Shown: piece after piece, positions 36,401 to 51,400 of the stretch
Numbering within the stretch: the first letter of the stretch is position 1
Layout of the letters: every line of letters begins with the position of its first letter
NCBI GenBank assembly: GCA_022702705.1
Contig: CM040428.1
Coordinates: 53,375,198 to 53,439,197 of the forward strand
Direction of reading: 5' to 3'
Source of the DNA: Papilionanthe hookeriana x Papilionanthe teres
Taxonomy: Eukaryota > Streptophyta > Magnoliopsida > Asparagales > Orchidaceae
DNA length: 64,000 nt
Translations under genes and position numbers: made by a program
The notes under the pieces: model-generated
What the model was told of the DNA's origin: nothing
What the model saw: only the letters and a program-made list of their open reading frames with translations
The model's database searches: none

Positions 36401-39400
36401 TTTTGTGACATGAAATAATTGGGTGGTAGAAATGTAAAAAAGCAAAGTGTAGGTGTTAGATATGTAAATGCATATGCATTGGGTGGTGTGTATGTAAATA
36501 GCCCTAAAGATATATATCATATGGTCTGAAAATTGGCATACCTTGAAGAAATCAACATTAACAATTTCCAATTTCTGCATTAGCCTCCCATATTTGTCCA
36601 TTAATCTGATAAAAATGATTTTACTATTGTAATTATGATGATTAGAGTACTTATAACTTAAATTTTCCAAATATGGAATGTACCTCAATAAACATATGGA
36701 TGAACCTGTTTGTGCTGAAGCTTCATCATCATTCCAACATGCAGATCTATTTTTTGGATTAACAGAATTTGATATTCTACTTGGAAGCTGGCTATCTTCA
36801 TCAATAAAGTCGGCTAAAAGGTCTTCATTTTCATCTTCTAAAATAAAACCACCGTTTGCATGATTTTCATAACGGCCCTTCACTTCTAGACCATCACTGT
36901 GTGACGAAAAAATAATTTTTGTATCCGCTAAACTTGATACCAATGATCCATTAACTAAAGCTTGAGTATTGGATAATTCTTTGGAACCACTTGATAGCTT
37001 TGAAGAAAATGGATTACCAATATGAAGCCAATAAGAAAACCCATGCTTCTTCTCATTGTCAACAAATTCAGATTTTTTCTTGGACTGATTTGCAGAGACT
37101 GCCAAAGTATTGCTTGAAGAAGGAACAATTAAGGGAGCACCATCACCAATAAGGCCGGCCAAACTAATTAATTGCATAGTCTCTGCAGATAGCTTCATCC
37201 AATTCTCCCTTTCCAATACCATTTTAAGTGCCTGATAGCAACAAAGTTTCCAGTGAATAGAAAAGGATTGAACGAAATTGTGCTTCCTTCTAGATAAGGT
37301 ACACGGGCAGTAACACATCAAGAATGTTTCAAACAAACAGATGTTAAAAATATGTGGCTTTTACATACATACCACACAATTCCTATGTATTTACATTTTA
37401 AAGCAAAAAATTTACATATTACATTTGTACCACTCAAATCTTCAATACCACATAAAAAATATCATTATTTAGACTTTTAAAGAGTGAAATACATCTTTTC
37501 ATGCAAAGGTAAGGTGGCATATATGTAAAGATTAAAGTTTATGAGTTGGATATGTACCTACATAGGAATTGAATGGTATGTATTTAAATATTCCTAAGAA
37601 TATCAAAAGATGAATTGACACTGGGCTCGGGAAGACCGACTGGTCCTCAAGGGAGGGAAACTTCCGCCCCCTCTTTCTCTTTCCTCCTTCCCCTTCCTAC
37701 CAGTCCCCCTTTCCTTTTCTTCCTCCTCATTCCTTCCTCACCTTTCCTTTCTCTCCCCTCAAACTTTCCTTCCTAAGCACTTTTTATTTTAAATCATTCC
37801 AAAAATCTGAAATCATGATTATAATTTATTCTTCCTACTTATTTTAAAGCCTTTCTTACTTTAAATCATTTTCTAAAATTTGAAAACCTGATTTAGGTGT
37901 TTCCTAAAATAAGTCTAGCCTCTTTATAAATATGATGGTTAGTGGTCTTGTTTTGATATCTGAATTCAGGTTTTAACATTGGTATTTTCCCTTTTAAGGG
38001 TTGTATTCGACATGGAGGTAGTGTTTCGGCTGTTCCTAGTCCGGGGTGGTCATCGTCTCCAAGGGTCTGAGTCGTGCTCCGGCCATATCTCGACCCTGCC
38101 AAGGCATTTATCTTACCATACTTTCATTTATTTGTTGTCCTACTTCCACAACAGCTCCACCACTCCGACCCTTCCCCAACCGCCTCCAGCCCACCTCTTA
38201 ATAAGAATGCAATAATAATGACAGCACCAAGTAGCTTTACAAAGGCTTATGATGGTGATTAAGAAATACATGAAAATTGATATTTAGCTATTAAAATGTC
38301 ACGGTGAATCAAATACACTTTAAATGTCTTAAAATTCCAGCAATAAAACAAAAAATTGAAATTTGCAAGCAAAAGAAGAAAATTTAAAGAAATTCCATCC
38401 TGAAGTACAAAACAGATCTGATATAGGATGATTAACATACATGAACATTTTGCCGGTGAAATGCTGCAACATAATTTTCAGAAATACTTTTTAATCTGTT
38501 TCTAAACTCGGTAGCTCGTAATCCACAGAACGCTTCGCCGGCCAAAATAAAAACATTTAAATCTTCATAGTTCCTCAGAAATTGGAATGTACTGGTTGAG
38601 TAAACAGCGGGAGATGAGAGTAACACGGACATACGACTAGTTGCAAGCTGCCACAAACTATCACGCCTTCGATCTAATGTTTGTGAAACAAATGAAGTGG
38701 CTTCTTTCCTCAAATGATAGAAAGGAGAATTAAAACTTGATGTACCAATATCAGATGCATCTACATATGACACAAAGGAATTTGGAGCTGTAGATCCATG
38801 ATTTTCTGTAATATCGCTTGGTATTGATCCAGAAAAATCACTTGAACCACCTGGATCTACATTAATTTGAACATCATTTGAGCTCTGAGAAGTATCGACG
38901 TTCTTCAATGCAGTGTTTGAAGTTGCATAATCAAAATCCTGCAAAAGTAATCAAGCTTCATTCTGGGAGAAAATTGGTGAATAATCAATATGGTTTTAAC
39001 TATTCAAAACTATCATGACAACAATTTGAGGTGTATAATAAGAGTATCCGCCAATTACACGTGAGGAGAACGTTACAATGAGAAAATTATCAAAATGATT
39101 CCCGACTCTTTTAGTCGAATAGTCTATAGAAATGTCAATCTATTCTCCAAACTCTTTTAATATGGGTTGAAATACTCCACAAGGAGGATGATTTCAACCC
39201 CATTAAAAGAGTCTGGAGATTAATTTGACACTTATATACTCTTTGACTAAAATTATCTCATTAAAATAGTCATATGACTATTTTGACACTTTACTCGTTA
39301 ACAAATTTTTGCTAATAATATTTGGAGCAGCAAAAAAACAGATAAATGCAAATGAAAGTAGAAATATTTCAAAGTTCCAATCAATCATCATTCAAGACCT

Positions 39401-42400
39401 TAACCTAGTATAACCATGTAACACAAACAAGTGGCAAAAAAATATTTGAAGAAACAGACAACACATAAGTCAATGCACCGTGCGGCTTACAAACTCTCTA
39501 ATTGAAAACATACGCTCATCCAAATTCATAAAACGAATCACTTCATTACAAACTAAAACTAACCATTATCAAACCGTTTCAAAAAATGCTTTTCAAATTA
39601 TAAATCTGAAATTGCAAGCTCTGACTATTATTTCTTCTCTATAGCAATATCATAGATACTATACAAAGTTGTACGAGCATTGCAGGTCGAAAGAAGCGTA
39701 AAGAGATATAAATAAGTAGTTAATGAAACCAATAGATCAAATAAAATCAAATTACCTCTTTACCTGTCTTTTTGGCTTAAAGCTCATGATTGCGTAATAT
39801 GAACACATCAAACTAAACAAGCTGTCTAGTGTTTTCAACAAGCAATGTCGAAATTTTGACTCAGGAATTTGTTCACAGAGATCACTGTAGGTGAGCCTGT
39901 AGAAATTATAGAGAATAATAAACCCACATATACAAACTGACGAAAAATTCAAGAGAGGATAGAAATTGCCAAAGCATTAGTGCATAATAAATTAGCAAAG
40001 TTGCACTACTATCCCCTAACATGAAAACGGACAATGATAAAAAAAAAAAAAGAGAAATTACATAGGTAGCATGCAACAGACATAAACTTTCACATTTACA
40101 TACATAGCACTATGGTGTTTTAGACCTATTCATGAAAATGTGAATTTCACTTTTAAAAGTGGTAATAGTGCTATTTTTTATGTGATATCAAAGATTTGAG
40201 TTTTATGAGTGTAAACATAAAAGTTTAGGTATGAGAAATGTAAATACATAAGAATTGTGTACTATGTATGTAAATGCCCCTTAAAAAGAGTTTCAGTATT
40301 ATTTGAGCTATCCGTTAAGCACAGATTGTGATCCCTAGCAAACAACTAAGAAGTTATCCAGTATTGCATGAAAAGTTTCCCTTATCATAACATAAAAAAG
40401 ATAAATTCATGCTTTAGAATAAGAAAAGTACAAGTGCCACAAACTTAATAAAATTTATCTAATATAGAAAGTTTTGGCTTTAAAGCATTTCTAGTCATGT
40501 TTTCCAGTCATACAATGCTGGAACTACAATGCATATTAGTTAGGGAAATAAACCCTTTAGTAAAAGGAGAATATATAACAGTGAAATTTGGACTAGAAAA
40601 GCTTGAAAAAATAAGACATGCAAGACAACATTTTATAGGCTAATTTATGGAGCACACTGATACCGTTATTAGCGTTGGTCTTCTATCTTGTGTTCTTTAA
40701 TTTTGATTTATAGTTAATTAGGAATATTTTCTCTAATTAGATTCCCTTAAGAGTATTTAGTAAGCTCTATAAATACCCGTGTTATAGAAGGGTGGGGGGT
40801 CTTTTGTTGGGTTTATTTCAGGTTTGTCCTATTTGTGGGAAGGATTTCCCTATCCTTTTGGTGGATATACCCTTGTTAGGAAAGGTGAGGGGGAGGCAAC
40901 CATAGTGAAATCCAAGATCATGTCCCAAACACTTCTAAGGTGGTTTGCCAGTGTGCACCAGCAATTTTGCCATAAGTTGGGGTGAATCTTCCTTGCCGCA
41001 AGGTGCTGTCCAGTGCACCTGGGATCAATGGCAGTCCCATTTGTTGCAGTTTTCTCCATGAATGAATGTATCTTGAAGCCCAGCAGCAGCTTTTCATACA
41101 GTTTCTTCCTGGTTTGAGACAATTCCAGTGAGAACAGGTGATTTCTGGACATTTAAAGCTTCCAAGTTTGTACAATCCATCAAGAATATCAGAAACTTTT
41201 CAGCAAGCAGCCCATAGTGGATCAAGAAACATTCCCAATCAGGTTCTCTGTTGTCCTACTATATAAGGAAAATTTCTTATATTGCTATAGTCAAGTATTT
41301 GCTTCTTTTCTTGTAAATTCTCTGCAGGTTGTTGGTCACAAAAGCTTGAATCCAACCCTGTTTTCAGTTCGCAAGAATGAACCCATTTCTTTTTACAAAG
41401 ATTCAACATACCTGAGAGCTGCTGGGAGGAAAAACAGTACTAGAGAAAGTTCTACATCCGTCTTAAAAAACCAAATAGAATCAAGAGCTGCTACATACTA
41501 AAGCCCAGTTTATAATGAACCAATTATTGTTCTGGGCCATCATTTGAGGCTGAATTAGGAAAGAGTCTGAATAGCTGCAGGAAATTGGCTGTGATGGTCC
41601 TGTTGTTAGAATGTAGAATATGATCATCTGAGTTTGCTATTTTTTCCTATCAGTGTCACACACAATTGTAATAATGTAAAAATCAAGAACACATATCATT
41701 TAAAATAGCAAATTTTATTTTAAATTGTTACACAAAAGCATTGTATATAACTATCACACAAAAAACTTCAATTGATAGTTTTAAAGTTGCATTCATTGAC
41801 TCACACCAATGGTTATGGTGTGCTCCAGACACAAATAATCAACACCCAAGTACAACATTTCATGACATCAATGAAATGACGTTTATAAGGTTTGACCATG
41901 TTGGAGTGCAAATACAAAACAAATTCATAGGTCATATAATTACAAAAAAATTATAAATTATACCTACTGATTTTATCCAAATAAGAAACTTCATAAATCG
42001 GTAATATAGATCTAAACCATGGGCCCAGACTCCTTCAATACAATCAAATCAGCATGTATGATCATCCAATTACCCACTAAAAGCAGATAAACAAATTAGG
42101 AATAGCGACAAAAAAATAAGTTTATTTATAAGAGGTTCTTGAATTAAGTTACACTCACTGGTCCTGCTTTCTGAACAATTATTCTACCATTTTCTTGCTT
42201 TCTTCTTGCATTTTTGCTATTTAGAGATGAACCACCATCAAGTTATTTACTATTGAATGCATTAGTTATAGAATGTCAATCATTTTCAGTATGAGAAGTT
42301 AATGTGTATCAATCTAACCATTTTTTGCATTGCATGATTTAATCAAACAATAATTTAATTGTGCAATTAAGATTGTAGGAAAGCATTGCTAATTTAACTA

Positions 42401-45400
42401 ATTTAGACGAGGATTATCATGCATTGCCCTAATATATCCTTCACTCATCATTTAAGGGGCCCATTTAGTTGCCTGCAAAATGTATCTACTGCATCTCAAA
42501 CGCAAGACTATTAGAAGTTTGAGTGCTTGGTTTGAAAAAAATGGAATGCAAAGTAAAATTTTAATGAATTCAAATTCAACATCTAGTTCATTTTAGTGTG
42601 TTCAAAATTGACCAGAATTGGCCGAGTTCCAAATATATTACAATCTGTGTACGTTGCCACCACTCATATCTGCTGTCCACCACCTCAACTATGGTCGCCA
42701 CTGCCACTGCTTTTGCTGCGGCCATGGCGACCAACACTTGCCGCATGCTGCCAGCTGCCACCATAGTTGCCGCAGCAGCCAGTTGATGATCCATCAGTCG
42801 CTGCCACCAAAATTGTCGACCAGTTGCCACTCACCATCACTGGCTAGACATCACCTCTGAGTTTACATTGATTTCGTTTTAACTTCAACCAAACACAAAA
42901 AATAATCTCTTGTATTTATTTTGCATGTAACCAAACAGCTCAATAACATTCATTTGTATTGTATACATTTTATGCTGCATTCATTATTCAGCCGAACAAT
43001 CAGCCCCTTTGGTTAAAACAAAGTTACGTCTCCAGAACAAGGAATTTGTACAAGGAACTAGAAGTGACATAAAAATGGATACAATAAAATAAAAAAACCT
43101 TTGAAAAACAAAACAGAAGCATCTCCAGCATAAGTTCACTCTATAAATAAAATGTATAAAAAAAATAAATATAGTAAGAAAGAAATGGTAATACTATTAA
43201 AAAAACTTATGAGCAATATGGAGGAAGAACGTTAAGAATAAGCAGAATAATAATAAAAAAAGGTACTAGAAATAAGTTAATAGAAATAAAATGAGATTGA
43301 AATAAATCCAATGATGTTAGAACAGAATTGTCCAGCATGTTTCAAAAATGTGTCCAGAATGTGTTCAAGAAGTTTCAAGAAGTTTTTCTAAGCTTGCGAA
43401 AGTGATGAGAGAGCTTAACGGGTCGCGGTATTGTAGCTTCTACAATGCCTTGGATGTGGTACGATAGCTGCTACAGTACCGCGGTCGGGCCCTTTCCTCC
43501 CCCTCTCCTTTTCTATTCCAACTCCTTTCCTATTTCTATGCACTTCAAAATCCTTCGTATTCTATTGCTTGCCTTTTCTATCCCCTTTTCTATTTCAATT
43601 CATTTCCAATTCCAATTCATATTCATTGCCTACATTTTCTACCACCTTCAACTTCTATCCCAATTTCAAATTCCTTCCTATTTCTATGTGTTAGGATCAT
43701 TTATATCATGTTGTGTTTGCCTAGGGTGGGGAAGTTTTTGATAATTGCGGATTTCAGTTGTTGCCTTTGAGGTGTTCTTCCCCTCCGGGAGCTATACCCG
43801 ATGGCGAGAAGGCGCTCGGGTTGTAACTCGTCCGAGGTGGCATTCATCACCAAGCGTCCGGGTCTGGGTGGTGCTCCGACTGAAGCTCAACCCTGAAGAA
43901 ATATTTATTCTTCCAAAGCCTAAATATTATGAGAAGGGAGACGACTTGTGTACAATTTAAAGCCTTGTATGAGAACGACAAAAATTAAATCTTGGGTATT
44001 TATGGCTTTATGATATTAATTACCTGAATATGAAATATTGATTACTCGCTAAATGCTAAAAACATGTTTAATTTAATCAGATATGCAGTTAGAAGATGAT
44101 AGGTGAATCAATTAGATTTGTAGAAGGAAAGAGGAGTTCTGTGCAAGAAGCAAACTAAATCTTTTAAGGTAAAGAATTTCCGAATTGGCTTAAATGTGTC
44201 ATTTTAGTTATAGGTCATTAGATATGCAAGTCTTTCTTTTAGAATGAGATCCTTATAATTTTATGCATATTTAATTGATTAATTGAAGGATGTTAAGTGA
44301 AGGATTAAAGTATTTCAGATGTCTCTTTAAATCAAGATGGGTGATTATTTTCTATTATGTATTAAATTAATGTTTTTGTAAATCAATAGTTGTTTTATGA
44401 AATTGTTTAAAATAAAATTTTCAGTTATACCTTGCATATTGAAAGTCTGAAATGTCATGAGGGATGGAAGGAAATAACTTACATGTGAATGTACATTTTA
44501 AATGTTTAAATCATATAGAATTACCCCCAAATGGTATTTGTCGGCCGCTTTTGTCGAGCGCTGCTTTGAGTTTTTTTTTTTTTAATTTAGTATATAGATA
44601 TGTATTGATTTTTGAAAATAACATTTTAAGTTTTAAAATATGAGAGTGAGAAAGGACGAATCTCATTCGTTTGGTAGTTTGGATGAACGAGCGTAATATC
44701 GTGAGTAACGCATCTATTCCGAAGAATAGACACCCTACTCGATAATATCGCTCGATCAAATAAACCACAAAATTCATGACATCCGTTCTGGTCTGCGAAC
44801 CTTTATGTGGACCGACAAATTCCCCTATTTAATACGAAAGAATTAAATAGGGTTTATATTATCTGGGGTCTTTAAAACTCCCTATAGAGGCAAGCTCTCA
44901 TAGCTTAATTACCCTCGATGACCGAAATCACCCGAGAGAACTCTCGATTTAGATCTCGAGCTTTATCTTCACGAAGTCAAAAGGTAGGGTTTTCCAACAA
45001 AATTTGAGAGTAGGAAATCCAATAGGTGAAGGGCGCAAGGAGGAACAGTTATTTCTGGAGTCAAAGGAAAGAAGGGTAGGGGATGTCACGGATCTCGAGG
45101 AGGACCTCGAGGACGTCCCAGACTATCCTAAGGTTGGGTTTTAAATTTTGGAAAGAGATTTTATTTTGATTTCAATCTCGCAAATTAATTATAGTGATTA
45201 CGTTCGCGATAACGCTCTGCTTATGCAAACTACCCGAAAGACAGGAGGTTTACGTCGTATAAGGCGACAACCTCGGAAACCCAAGCAGATTAGGGCTATA
45301 TCGCACGGAAGGGGTGTCAGAGGCCTAAAAGAGAAAGCGTGAGGGTTTATGTCGCACGGGACGGACTACCTCGAAACCTAAGGCTCATTGTTTAAAGCTA

Positions 45401-48400
45401 AGGAATGGGCTATTGGATGTCTGACACTGCTTACTTGAAGAAGATGGCCGTGTCGCCATCGTGCTCCAAGCTCCACGTCAGTAGCAGGACCGCAGTTTTA
45501 GATTTCAAGTCTTAAGTTAAAGTGAAGACGCATAGTCATTTATTTATTTTTATCATGAAAAGTGAAAGTGCGTAGCAGATGCGCATAAGTGCAAAAAGAA
45601 AGATGAACGAGTGAGCATGCTAGGCTATGCAGAAGTAACATCGCTATAACGGTAGTATATCGAAAGTAAGCTGTGCTATACTAAGCAGGAAAGAGTACAA
45701 GAAAAGAAAGATGCTAAGCGTGTAAGAAGTAAGACTGGAAATGTAAAACATGCCAAGCAGAGATAAACCGAAAGTAAGCAAACTAAGTTTCAAGCAGGAG
45801 TGCATACTAAAAGTAGAGACGAGTACGACAAGAAAAGAAAAGAGGTAGAGACCGTGTCGTAGGAGTACCGTATGTCCCCGCCTATCCTCGTGCGCTCGCT
45901 ACTTATTTATTGCTATTATTTTTTTTTTATTTCCGCAACGAGACTTGTCGACATTAAAAGAGAGAGAGTAAGTAGTGAAGTGAAAACAACCTAACTAAAC
46001 AAGAGTGCTACATGAGTAGAAAGAAAGTAAAGTCCGAAAACTCAACAAGAAAAACGAAGGAAAACGCCGAGAAAGCGAGGAAAAATCGCGAAGTAAAAAG
46101 GAAACAAAGTAAAACCGTAGGAAACCACGAGAAAATACCGAAAGAAACCTACAAGTAAAGCCTACAAGTGTCCCGTAAGCACGGTGGTGTTTCTGACTCG
46201 TAGCCGTGCTAATATCCGGACTCGAGCGCCGACTACTATCCCAACTTTCTGCAGAAAGCAGTCCTAATCCGACTCGGATAGCCAACCATGGACTTTTTTT
46301 TATAAGTTTTCACACATTTCATTTTTTTTTGTTTTCATGCAAGTAAAAGTTCGTAGTAGAGTAGGCCGTAGTAGCAATGGATGTAATTTCGTATTTTCAA
46401 ACATATGTATTTTTGTTTTAAAGTATTTCGAATTCACGTATCGATTACCTAATCGTGACTAGTGACTACGAACTTTAGATCGTCTGCAGTAGAAACACCA
46501 TGACGGCCGACTGGTTCCGTGACTCTCGCTCTACTCTCTGCGAGCCTTCGAGATGCGCGGCCACATTCTATGGCTCTCGTAATTTTTCTCGTTTTGCAAC
46601 CGCATCACCGTCCCCACCGCACTTACGCACTGTTGATGCGCCCATATATAACCCAAGGAGGTATATATACGCACACCTACATGTCCCTCGTATGTGTGTG
46701 TGGTTAAGCAAACAAGTGCGAAAACTAGTGACGAGAGGTCGAGAAAGGAGGACGGAAAGCGGCTCACTTAACACAATTTCGAAAAGAAGTGAGTCGATTT
46801 CCAATAATCGAAAACACGTAAGTCACCCTGGATTCCCAACCGACCTCGCATGTCCTGTAAAAAGGACTAAAGGCACCTTGACGCTCTCGGAGAAGGTGAA
46901 GACCAGACCCCTAGGAACACACTTCTTTTCCCAAACAAAGATCGTAAAATCAAGGAAATAAAAAAAAAGAGAAAGCCACTGTTCGGGTCCTAGGCTCCAG
47001 ACTACTAACCTGAGGGCTATCACAAAACACCAAGGCCTAGCCCCTTCACTTTCCTTTCTCTTTTTTTTACTCCAATTTTCATTTCATGCCACATATCGGG
47101 CCTCAAACAAATACTGAAACAAGGGCCACGAACATATAAACATCAACTTATCCAATAATTGCCACAACTCAGCAGCCCCACCTAAAACCAAAGCAAAAAG
47201 GGAGCTAAGGAAGCCAAACCCGAGAGGCAACAAGCCACAAAACAGCCCCAGCAAGAGGGCAAAACCGAAGGTAGCAAAGAGGCAAAACCACTTTCACACA
47301 TGCAGATTTTACAAACAAGCCATGCGAAACTTCCGAAATTTTCAAATAAACCGTCGAACATCTCGCATTTTCCCACAAGTGGGCATGCTAAAGTTTCGAA
47401 TACTCCTACATGTAACTACTAAATTTCGATTTCCATGGATCGATAAACTGCAATCCTTTCACAAGCAAGAGCATAATACTTCTCAAATTTTCTCAAATAT
47501 CCGAATAGATGCTCCTAGGTGCTCAAACTTTCAGATTTTGTAAAAGAACACCCAAAATATTTCAGGTTTTGCAAAAGTATCATTCCAACATTTTCAGATT
47601 TTGCCAAAATATTTCGATTTTGCAAATGAACCACACAAACTCTCGCATTTTTCAAATCAGCCACCTAACATTTCAAATCTTATAAATGAAGCATACCTCC
47701 CCCTTTTATCTTTTTTTTTTTTTTTTGAAATAGAAAGAGATGAACAATAAGCTCATAACCAACATATACTTCCAAGCCATTCACAAGAGCATTTGCAAGA
47801 TAAACATCAAACCATCATATTCATTTCTTCTCTTTCCTCAAGCATTTCGCATTTTTGCAAAATAGAAACTCAAGTATTACGAACCTCAAGCATAGAAAGC
47901 ATCACCTTTCGAGCACATATGTATGTAACATGAGTTAAAAAGAAATAACAATATTCATGAAGCATGTATAGAACCTTACTTTGACGAAAGAACTAAACCA
48001 CAAAGTGGAGGGGAAATGTGGAGCCAAGGGAACTCCAAAATACCCTCTAACTCATGTCAACAAAAGGAATTAAGCCATGCCAAATTTCATGAGTGAAATA
48101 TATCAAGCATGAAGAGGTGAAAATAGAGAAAGTATGGCATCCAACCTTCAACCCAACCCTTTCCCTTCTCTTCTTTCTTTCTTTCTTTTTCTTTTTTTTA
48201 AAAAAAAACAAAGAAGAAGTAGGCGGAGCAAAAGAGCAAGCTCCACGTGCATATAGATTAAGCAAACCACTCTATGCTTCACATTAGATTAGGACAAGTA
48301 TGCAAAATAAGTAAAGAAGAGCAAGAAGCAACCCCATGCCATTTTGAATATATAACCACGTCAAACTCAAGCATAACGAATATGTAAATAGCCTCACATG

Positions 48401-51400
48401 TAAAAATCCGAGCCAAAGAAAATCATACCTCGGTGTGTATCCTAGCAAAGCACCCCAAAATCCAACAACAGAGACCAAAGGGCGTAAACCAAGCCAAAAA
48501 CCGATCGACCAACTTCCGAAATTTCAAAGAGCAAGGCCAACAAGACCTCCGCCTTACTCGAACACAAGCTCGTGGAAAACCGCGAGCAACGGAGGAAGAG
48601 AAAGAAGAGGAGGAGAGGTAAGGCAATGGCAACACACACAACACCGCCCAACAAAAATAAGAGCCAACCTTAAACCCTAATCCAAAAGAGGCTTTTATAG
48701 CCGGCCTCAAGAAGAAGAGCGGCGAAGCCGTCCCACTTACCTGGGCGTCTCGGCTAGAGGAAAAGAGGCGGGAGAGAGTGGCGACAAAGTCGCTGAAAAG
48801 AGGCGACAGGGGCGAGAGTGGCGGCGGGGAAGGCCGAAAGAGGCCTGCTGTGAGCAGGTCGCCAGGGGAAGTGGCGAGAAGGTACAGGGACCAAGGTCGG
48901 AGCTCGCGCAGGAGCCAGAGAAACGGGATCGGGACCGGGAGAAAAAAAAAAGAAAAAGGCGAGGTCCACGCGGGTAAGGGAAGAAAGGGAGAAAATTAGG
49001 GTTTAAAATAGGATTTTTAAATAGGAAAAATAAGGATTTATTTAATAAAAATCGGTAAAATTTCGCGTCGCGGGTCCGCGCTCCAAACACGACAAGTTAT
49101 ATGTCTCTTCCTAGAGAATTCGACGTCCCGGACGCAATGGCGCGCATCCTTTTCGCGATCTGAGGTCGTTCGGAGAACCTCGTCACCGGTCGAGTCGAAA
49201 GTGCGTCAAATTCGATTTCGTTGAAATTCTGACTTTAATGTCGCTCGTTCTGGCATTCTGACTTCTGATCTTGATCCGTCGCGGAGAACTTGAAGACGTC
49301 GAGGCCGGGGCTCGAGGAATTTGTGCTCGGTGGTGCGAAAGTGTGCACAAGCGCTACTCCTAAGGTCCAGTGGTCCCATAGGAACTCAATTTGAGTCCTA
49401 ACGCTAATTCCAACCTACCACTGTGAGCAGAGGTCGTGAATTCCGTCCGGATTCCAAAAGAGTGTCGAAGTGGTTTCAAGCATTCTAAGACGAGGTGGGT
49501 CCAGTGCTAGGAATCTAAGATCGTCGGGGAAGCTCCTAAAGCTAGAACCCTAGATCCTAGGAGGAAAACTAAACCTCGACAAAAACGAGGTCAACAAATG
49601 TACTCGTACACGTTAAAGGAAATGGTAAATGAGTACCATCGAGTACAATTTGAGGGTACATTCGGGTACAATTTTGAGGGTGTATTCGGACACATTTTTT
49701 AGGGTTCCGTCGGATACATTTTTTAGGGTACGTCAGGTACATTTTTTAGGATACTTTCGAGTATGACGCAATCCTGTTATAACTTTTAAAAAAGTTAAAA
49801 ATGATAAATACTTATAGTGAAATGAGAAGAGATCAATTTAAAGTTTTAATGAAATGAATAATATTTTTTTTTTGTCATTCATGCATAACATGACATAAGA
49901 ATTTAATGCATATTAGATTATAATCACCAAATCAAACTTTCAATTGAAGTTAATGTTTTCTTTCAGAAAAAAGAAAAACTTAAAGGGATATGTTTGGTTA
50001 AGAGACTTGGTTTACCAAGGGGCCACTACTGCTATGTATTTTATGATGATAATTTCACTTTAGTGTTTCTTTCAGATATGGATTTACTGTTCAACACTAG
50101 CTTGAGATATTTTCTTTGGATGTTATTGTTTCTGGATGCTTTAGATTTTATTGTAATTTATTGATTAGTGGTTCTTTTATATGAATTGGAAGTTTAAAAA
50201 AATTTGTGGATAGTTAGATGTCAATACTGTCCAGTTATTGTACCTCGCCTTAGTTAATTCTAAGAACCGTACCGGGTTGTGACGGCATAGGCCTCCAAAC
50301 CCTCGGGTCGTGATAGCATAGGCCTCCAAACCCTTCTCGACTGCCACCCAAACCTCCGATCACCTCCCAACAACCATATAGGCCCCTTTCGACCCTCCTC
50401 TTGTTGCTGGCCGCCCCTTCCTTTCACCACCATCCCTCCAGCTCTACTCCATAAGGCTGCTGACCTCCTCCACCTACCAACATACCACCAGGCATCTCCC
50501 ACTTAAATCAGTGTCTTCTTCACCTGTTTCAAACCCTTCCAGTTGCTGCAGCAGCCTGTCCCCACTCCTTTAACATCTGTCGCAGCCCACTCCATCAAAT
50601 TCCATCAATAATAATTCTCTTACCGCCTATCCTACTGTTGTCGACTTCACCAAACTCGTCTTCAACCTGCAGGCCAGCCGCCACTCACCCCACACGCCAT
50701 CACCCTAAGATGTAATTTACATTTTCTGTCGTTTATTTTATATTTACAAGAGTTTTGCTTTTAACCTAAAGAAGTCAGTAATAATAATTATGCTTTTTCA
50801 TGGTAATTTGGGCTTTCTCGGTATCAGAAAGGTACCACTGCGATATGCTTGGAGCATGCAAAAGAAAAATTACAATATTGGATATATTGGATATTTTGCT
50901 GGACTAAACTATACAATCGTGATGTAACGGTATCAACTCTAGAAGTTTACAGAAGTCAACAAAAAAAAAAAAACATCAAAGATGCCATCAATACCAATAA
51001 ACTATTCCGCCATAACAAAGAAAAAAAAAATGCTTCCCCACAATACTGGAGGAATAAGAAACTTTGAACTATCCACCATTTATATGTCACTAGTAACCAA
51101 TCCACTTAATATCTCTCTTCTTATTGTGCTATAATAGATGAAAATATGAAATATGTTTTAACCATGAATAATTTAAATGACATTTTCAAGTTTTAAAGTT
51201 GAACCAGCATTCTTAAAGTTTTGGAACAGTTAAAGAATGTTTTAAGCATAAGACATCAAGTGACATTAAAAAGAAGGAAAGTTTGCATGCATACCACTTA
51301 ATTCTTATGAATTTACATATCTGACACCAAAACTTAAATTTATAAATACATGCCACTTTACCCATGCGTATTATTTTTTATGTGATACGAAAGATTTTGG

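Noticed and set aside
40850..41175. Minus-strand open frames of 100 and 85 codons
   Set aside because: They lie within a TG...CA unit with flanking CACAC and a TATA motif, have no family resemblance, and overlap in two frames. Treated as chance ORFs in a solo LTR.
42588..42860. Ala/Met/Val-rich and His/Cys-rich frames
   Set aside because: Low-complexity GCC/CCA-rich repeat read in several frames, without codon or family support.
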